From positions 95,074-159,073 of the forward strand of contig CAJNDS010000354.1 in assembly GCA_905221605.1 (NCBI GenBank): a DNA stretch of 64,000 bases. Direction: 5' to 3'. The translations under genes were made by a program, and so were the position numbers. Source of the stretch: Symbiodinium natans. Lineage: Eukaryota; Sar; Dinophyceae; Suessiales; Symbiodiniaceae. Numbering within the stretch: the stretch's first letter is position 1; every line of letters starts with the position of its first letter. Shown here piece after piece: positions 58,230 through 64,000 of the stretch. Under the pieces are notes generated by a model, which saw nothing but the letters and a program-made list of their open reading frames with translations, was not told where the DNA came from and ran no database searches.

Positions 58230-60300
58230 GCTGCGAACTGAGAATCAGGATGTACTTTCCAAAGCATAAACCATGGCACCCAAAGGCAAAACCCAAAAGC
58301 AACATCCAAAGCCACACTCCAATCTCCGGGAGAGGGGCCCGGAAGGAGGTGCTAAAGTTGGCCGCCACCAGCGCAGCGCCTGAGAAGGACATCTCTCGTT
58401 CTCTGTGGAGCGTGTTGTAGGGCATGGGAGCTGCCAAATACCAAACAGCAAGAGCTCAGGCAGCAGCCCATTGCTGCCGCCTCCTCTCCATTCAGGTGCT
58501 GCCTCGTCTCGGTTCCGGATCTTTCGATTCGTTTGAAAGCTTGGGTTTCATCTCTGAAAGTCTTCAGTGTCAGAGGCTTCAGAGTCTTCAGAGTGTGGGT
58601 CGTTCTTTGGATTGCGTCTGATGTTTGGGGCTACCTAAGTTCACTGAGCAACTAAACCAATAAGCCATTGAGGGCCAATGTCATGGCACAAGTCCCTGGT
58701 GCAGACATCCTAGGCACCACGCCCCAACGGCAGGCTCCGCCCAGCTTCGCTGAAGTAGGCCGAAAGGACCTGCCTCGGAGAAGGTATGATGCAAGGTGCG
58801 ACCATGTCGGTGTCTCAAGGTCTGGGCATCACAGGCCGTAAACTTTACGAGGGCACAAGGCTGGAAGGGCTGGGGCTGATCTTTCTTGTCCGGCCCTAAA
58901 GGTTTAAAAGGCTAGGTTGCTCGGTTGTTGGCAGCTTCGGGGGGGGGTTTGGGAAAAGGGAAAGCTCACAAAGCTGAGGCCCAGACTGAATCTTGGGAAC
59001 TCGCCAGGCTCCACCGACAACCTGCCAGCTGTGGCATTGCGGCATTTTTGGGCCTTTATGCACTTCTTCTCAACTGCGTAAATTTTGAAGCTGAGGCTTG
59101 TGGCCGGAGATTTCTGCGTGGGGTGTAATTTCCAAATGTCGTCACCATATATGCCGCTTGCCTTGGTAAAGCTTGGACTTTGGAGCGGGGCGGACGCCGT
59201 TGAAGAACCCCAAGCTCGGAACGTGTGCACAAAACCTCGCCTTTGGAAGGCAAGGGTGCACCACAAGAGACAGAGCCCCTGGCTTGTACTCCTGCACCCT
59301 GCATCCGTGAAACCCCCCCCAGCCACCACCCCCCCTCCCGCCCAAAAAGAACAAACAAGAAAACAAACCTCAACGAAGTTGATGTCCGCCACCGTCAAGT
59401 TCGCCTCTGCCAGCGCCTGCGCAAACTGCACAGTTGCTAAGCTGGAAAGATACTGGAAAGGTACCGTTGTTGAGCCTTCGGAGCTCTGGCGGGCTTGTGC
59501 TAGACGTTTAGGGCCTTTAGGGCTTAAGATGCAGAATGCTCAGCCGCGTAACCCAACCCTCAAGGCTTCCACCTGCAACTTGAAGGCCGCACCCCCAAAC
59601 AGCCCCAAACCCTAAGCCGTCGGGACTTAGAGCTTCGCATCTGCTGGTGCACTTTTTGAAGGGACACGCAGTGAATCCTATAGACCAGTCATATATTGCG
59701 ACTTTACGTGTTTTTGAAAGCCTTGTCGATCGGCAGCGTCAGCTTGTCGAGCATGTCCTCACAGTGGGCATGCATGGATCTGTAAACCCAAACTTTGTGT
59801 GTAGGTGGCTGCGGTTCTGCGGATCTGCCCGACTAGATGTCCACATAACTTGCACATAAAATACCTCTCAAGTTATAAGCAGAGTAGCCGAACCAGTCCT
59901 AGATGAGGCCTCATCCGGCTTGAGGGTATTTTATGGTTGCACGTTTCCTCAGCCTGCAAGCTTTGGATTTTTTCGGGGCCCAGGAATTGGGTGGGCGACT
60001 GGGCTTTTGAAGAATGCAACAGGTTCCTCTCGTGCATATGAATGCACTCTTGTCCTCATAACGCAAGGAAGCTTGGAACATCGCGCGCGCAGGGCCACCA
60101 TCCCCAAGCCTATCCAAGCCTGCAACACTGCACGTCCCTGAGGCCCTTGGAGTCCTTGCACATGGTCTCGAAGTCTTCGCGGGAAAGTGTAGCCTGATAG
60201 TTTGAAGTCTGAGCGCATGTTTCGGGGGGTGAGTATGCATTTGGGAAATGGGACTTCAGGCCTTGAGGGCTGTCGCCTTAGCGTTCGGGAGGCTGCAAGA
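58230..60300. other. no recognisable gene
   Basis: Largely non-repetitive, with short C-runs near 59311-59330. Longest frames (e.g. 58904-59431 minus and 59085-59615 plus, both about 175 codons) overlap antisense, have no known motif and are within chance range. Confidence 0.5.
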
Positions 60301-60304
60301 AACC

Positions 60305-61057
60305 TTAGCAGCAGCCTAATGAAGGCATGACATTAGTTAGTAGGGGTGCAGCCTGGAGCGGTGTTCTACGCAGAAGGGCGCCAATCATTCCCCGGAACAT
60401 GTTTACTGGGTTGTGGGATTTGTGCTTTCTGGAGTTAGGCCCGTGTTGAATGGAGAATGCACAACGTCTCAACGTGAACAGTAGGTTCTTCTGCACTTCA
60501 GTGGCAGGAGGAGTCCCATCTGAACCCGGAGAAGGAAGCTCTGCGCCCCTACGGAGAATCCTAAAACCCGCCAGGCAAAACCCTCTGATCTGACACCATG
60601 AAGCCATTCTCAGCCTGGAGAGGATGACATGGTAAACCGCTACACTGCACAATCGTAAACCAACGAGGGCGACAGCCCCAAAACTTCTCACACACACCAA
60701 AGCTGAAGGACGAAACCAAAGGTCCCAAGCCAAGGGCCTCAGGGCCTTGAGGATTACTTCATGTTTAGGGTCTTTGTCACTGTCGTGTTCGGCTGTGCCA
60801 TGACGAGCGCCTGGAAGTCGGTGTCCTCGAAGAGCGATTCGACATTGAAGGGCGCATTCTGCACGCTTGCGCATGTGGGAAGAGGGCAGAGATTGCCGTT
60901 TGGGGAGAGGGTTGCGGTGAGGGCTTTTTAGGGCTTCGGGCTTCGAGGCACGTGATCTGGCGCGGGAGATACAGGCCTCAGAGACACGGATGCATTGGTT
61001 GCATGGGTGAGTCCGGCGGACATTCTGGGCCCCAATGAGCTCCAGTGCAACATTCAT
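60305..61057 (-). CDS. unrecognised open frame, 250 codons
   Basis: This is the longest frame in the window that is not a repeat translation. The first ATG is at 61057 (codon 16 of a 265-codon open stretch) and it stops with TAA at 60305. At uniform base composition a frame this long is expected only a few hundredths of a time in 64 kb on six frames, so it deserves attention. Against it: the translation shows no domain, has an erratic basic composition (many Arg and Cys), and includes a CCTAAACATG telomere-like word in the middle. A hydrophobic stretch lies near its centre (VAVYHVILSRL) and Cys pairs near the start (HPCNQC). It could be a lineage-specific gene, a retained exon or chance. Confidence 0.28.
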   Translation of the reverse strand: MNVALELIGAQNVRRTHPCNQCIRVSEACISRARSRASKPEALKSPHRNPLPKRQSLPSSHMRKRAECALQCRIALRGHRLPGARHGTAEHDSDKDPKHEVILKALRPLAWDLWFRPSALVCVRSFGAVALVGLRLCSVAVYHVILSRLRMASWCQIRGFCLAGFRILRRGAELPSPGSDGTPPATEVQKNLLFTLRRCAFSIQHGPNSRKHKSHNPVNMFRGMIGALLRRTPLQAAPLLTNVMPSLGCC

Positions 61058-61765
61058 CCAGACGAATGTCGATCCAAAACCACAAGCCCGATCATAATGC
61101 AAATTTACAAGCTGATTTTTTCAGGCAACGCTTGAGACTTTGCTAGTTGGGCGCTCGTACCGGGCCTAGGTTTTTGGGCTCAAGGTTCCGGTTTTCGTTT
61201 TCGGTGCTCACAGGAAAGAAACCATGGCGAGTTCGAAGGGTTCCTCATCGAAGCGTCCGAGTCAGAGTCCCCGAGTTAAAGGAACCCCCCTGCCCCGGAT
61301 CAGCAACCGTTTCAAGGTTTGGCGTGTTCCTTTCTCAAAAGGGTCTTGTGCCTGAAAGCTTTTGAGATGGAGCCTGGCTGCCTAGCGATTTCACTTCCTG
61401 GCTTTTGTCCGTCCAGCTGAGCTACTCTGCGCATCACTCCGACTTCACCGGTTTACGATATGCAGCGTTTAGAGCTCGAGTTCGTTGTGTTTCTGTGACG
61501 CCATCCTTGCAGGCTAAGGAAAAAGAATGCGCAGCTTGGTGGAATGGAAGCAGCGAACGACCCGCACGCGATGCCGTGGGCGTGGTGCTAGCGCGGCTGA
61601 ACGCCCTATGAGGCGCGATTGCCCTGGCTTATCAAGAAAACGTATAAACTCTTTGGAATTTTGAATGGGTGGAGTTTTTTTTGGGTCTTTTTTTTTTGGG
61701 GGGGGGCATTTTTTTTTTCTTGGTCGATTTTCTTGGTTTTCTCTAGGAAAAACCCTACTTTCCTT

Positions 61766-61985
61766 ACATTTTGGACGGGTTTTCTGTCATTTCCCTTAGG
61801 TTTTCGTTGGATTTTCATAGGGAAAAACCTATTTTTTTTACATTTTGGACGGATTTCCTGTAATTTCCTGAGGTTTTCCTTGGTTTTTCCTAGGGGGAAA
61901 CCCTATTTTCCTTACATTTTGGACAGATATCCTGTCATTTCCTTCGTTTCTTGGGCTTTGAAGCACGCTTGGTACGGCTGAAAAG
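61766..61985 (+). repeat. 74-bp tandem satellite
   Basis: The landmark ACATTTTGGAC recurs at 61766, 61840 and 61914, exactly 74 bases apart. Each unit also contains a TTTCCTGTCATTTCC-like word, GGTTTTCCTTGGTTTTTCC and TAGGGAAAAACCCTATTTT. A further, rearranged copy lies at about 62325-62470 (landmark at 62362), embedded in the neighbouring satellite. Confidence 0.85.
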
Positions 61986-64000
61986 AAGCGGGGGGGGTTG
62001 GGGGGGGGGGGGGGGAGGGCAGCCCCCCGACTTGCAAACACCTCTTGGGCTTTGAAGCACGCTCTGCACGGCTTCAAAAAAAAAAGAGCGGGGGGGTTGG
62101 GGGGGGCGCAGCCCCCCCCATTTGCAAACACAATGCTCACACGATGCTTTTCAACTAGTTTCTTGGGCTTTGAAGCAAGCTTGGTACGACTTAAATGAAG
62201 CGGGGGGGGGGGTTGGGGGAAAACACAGCCCCCCCTCATTGGCAAACACCCTGCTCACATGACGGGTGTCAACAAGTTTCTTGGGCTTTGAAGCACGCTC
62301 TGCACGGTTTGAAAAAAAAGAGGTTTTCGTTGGTTTTTCCTAAGGAAACCCTCTTCTGATTACATTTTGGACGGATTTCGTCAAACGTCAAAGCGTACGT
62401 TGCTTTTCCTTAGTTTGTCCTAGGGAAAACCCTATTTGGTTCGTTTTCTTGGTTTCTATCATTCCCTCTATATTTTCATCGGATTCATACTTTTTTTTCA
62501 ACTAGTTTCTCGGGCTTTGAAGCACGCTTGGTACGGCTTAAAAGAAGCGGGGGGTGTTGGGGGGGGACGCAGCCCCCCCCCCCATTTGCAAACACCCTGC
62601 TCACATGATGGGTGTCAACAAGTTTCTTGGGCTTTGAAGCACGCTCTGCACGGCTTAAAAAAAGCGGGGGGGTTGGGGGGGGCGCAGCCCCCCCCATTTG
62701 CAAACACAATGCACACACGATGTTTTTCTACTAGTTTCTAGGGCTTTGAAGCACGCTTGGTACAGCTTAAAAGAAGCGGGGGGGGTTGGGGGGGCTGTGC
62801 CCCCCATTTGCAAACACCCTGCTCACATGATGGGTTTCAACTACTTTCTTGCGCTTTGGCTGAAAAAAAGCGGGGGGGTTGGGGGGGGCGCAGCCCCCCC
62901 CATTTGCAAACACAATGCTCACACGATGTTTTTCAACTAGTTTCTTGGGCTGCCCTTGGGCTTAGAAGCACGCTTGGTACGGCTTAAAAAAAGCGGGGGG
63001 GTTGGGGGGGGGGCGCAGCCCCCCCCCATTTGCAAACACCCTGCTCACATGATGGGTGTCAACAAGTTTCTTGGGCTTTGAAGCGCGCTCTGCACGGCTT
63101 AAAAAAAAAGAAAAAGCGGGGGGGTTGGGGGGGGCGCAGCCCCCCCCATTTGCAAACACAATGCTCACACGATGCTTTTCAACTTGTTTCTTGGGCTTTG
63201 AAGCACGCTTGGTACAGCTTGAAAGAAGCGGGGTTCTGCAAACACCCTGCTCACATGATGCGTTTCAACCAGTTTCTTGGGCATCGGCTGAAAAAAAGCG
63301 GGGGGTTGGGGGGGGCGCAGCCCCCCCCATTTGCAAACACAATGCTCACACGATGTTTTTCAACTAGTTTCTTGGGCTTTGAACGGCTTAAAAGAAGCGG
63401 GGGGGGGTTGGGGGGTCTGCGCCCCCCATTTGCAAACACCCTGCTCACATGATGGGTGTCAACAAGTTTCTTGGGCTTTGAAGCGCGCTCTGCACGGCTT
63501 AAAAAAGCGGGGGGGTTGGGGGGGGGCGCAGCCCCCCCCATTTGCAAACACAATGCTCACGATGTTTTTCAACTAGTTTCTTGGTCTTTGAAGCACGCTT
63601 GGTACGGCTCAAAAGAAGCGGGGGGGTTGGGGGGGGGCGCAGCCCCCCCCCCATTTGCAAACACCCTGCTCACATGATGGGCGTCAACAAGTTTCTTGGG
63701 CTTTGAAGCACGCTCTGCACGGCTTAAAGGTTGGGGGGGGCGCAGCCCCCCCCATTTGCAAACACAATGCACACACGATGTTTTTCAACTAGTTTCTTGG
63801 GCTTTGAAGCACGCTTGGTACAGCTTAAAAGAAGCGGGGGGGTTGGGGGGGCTGTGCCCCCCATTTGCAAACCTGCTCACATGATGGGTTTCAACTACTT
63901 TCTTGCGCTTTGGCTGAAAAAAAAGCGGGGGGGTTGGGGGGGGCGCAGCACCCCCCATTTGCAATGCTCACACGATGTTTTTCAACTAGTTTCTTGGGCT
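61947..64000 (+). repeat. about 113-bp satellite array with alternating monomers and higher-order repeat
   Basis: About seventeen monomers begin with TTTCTTGGGCTTTGAAGCAC and contain a G-run, TTG, a longer G-run, GCGCAG or GCTGTG, a C-run, and CATTTGCAAACAC. Two types alternate: type A (GCTTGGTACRGCTT, then ACCCTGCTCACATGATGGGT) and type B (GCTCTGCACGGCTT, then ACAATGCTCACACGATGTTT). The shortened monomer TTTCTTGCGCTTTGGCTG occurs at 62845 and again at 63899, and its neighbours match too, giving a higher-order period of 1054 bases. The array continues past the window edge. Plus- and minus-strand frames here are repeat translations. Confidence 0.95.

Noticed and set aside
61413-61424. Perfect tRNA A-box word (TAGCTCAGCTGG on the minus strand).
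   Set aside because: No B-box (GGTTCRANTCC) occurs at the expected 30-45 bases downstream and the D-stem is broken, so it does not meet the standard used for the other three tRNA-like relics.
61838-63884. Numerous frames of 60-140 codons with recurring peptides (FANTMLTRCF, SWALKHA).
   Set aside because: They are produced by the satellite monomers on both strands and are broken whenever the G-run length changes.

Overview
This window is eukaryotic nuclear DNA dominated by repeats. No gene in it could be recognised with confidence. The evidence is: many interstitial stretches of the plant-type telomere heptamer (CCCTAAA / TTTAGGG); long two-, three- and eight-base microsatellites; homopolymeric G and C runs; a satellite array with higher-order structure at the right edge; and no dense reading frames. 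The heptamer occurs in green plants and many algae, including dinoflagellates and other protists, so a large repeat-rich algal or protist genome is the best guess. I found no dinoflagellate spliced-leader sequence, rRNA, or intact tRNA that would fix the lineage. One 100-base run of N (50522-50621) marks an assembly gap.

Layout. 1-0.6 kb: unique-looking sequence ending in a CAG repeat. 1.1-1.3 kb: an AT octamer repeat joined to a G-run end motif. 1.5-2.76 kb: degenerate repeats with hairpins and a 305-bp tandem duplication rich in telomere-like words. 2.77-3.40 kb and 3.55-4.20 kb: two palindromic tandem arrays whose unit orientation flips near the middle. 4.27-5.22 kb: degenerate AT-rich short repeats. 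5.27-5.88 kb: two inverted composite elements (G-run, AT core, C-run) flanking two telomere-repeat arrays. 6.0-7.1 kb: more telomere-like sequence, a 135-bp duplication and another composite element. 7.1-10.5 kb: mostly non-repetitive. 10.58-11.45 kb: a very long trinucleotide tract followed by a C-rich tract. 11.45-61.6 kb: mostly non-repetitive sequence sprinkled with degenerate telomere-like words, microsatellites (GT at 28.9 and 50.6 kb), a terminal-inverted-repeat element (27.4 kb), a long hairpin (46.7 kb), three tRNA-like relics, and a few coding-like segments. 61.77-64.0 kb: 74-bp and about 113-bp satellites, the latter alternating between two monomer types with a roughly 1054-bp higher-order period.

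Coding content. Most long open frames are by-products of simple repeats or GC-rich sequence. A handful of segments look more protein-like than their surroundings: a GC-rich island at 17.0-17.9 kb, exon-like pieces at 39.7-40.1 kb, and an open frame of 250 codons at 60.3-61.1 kb. None matches a family I can name, and they may be exons of intron-rich genes, decayed genes, or chance. No pathway or operon can be described.

The most interesting undescribed structures are the composite element with shared G-run/AT-core junctions (five copies in the first 7.2 kb), the two orientation-switching palindromic arrays, the G-run/hairpin satellite with higher-order structure, and the 182-bp self-complementary hairpin at 46.65-46.83 kb.
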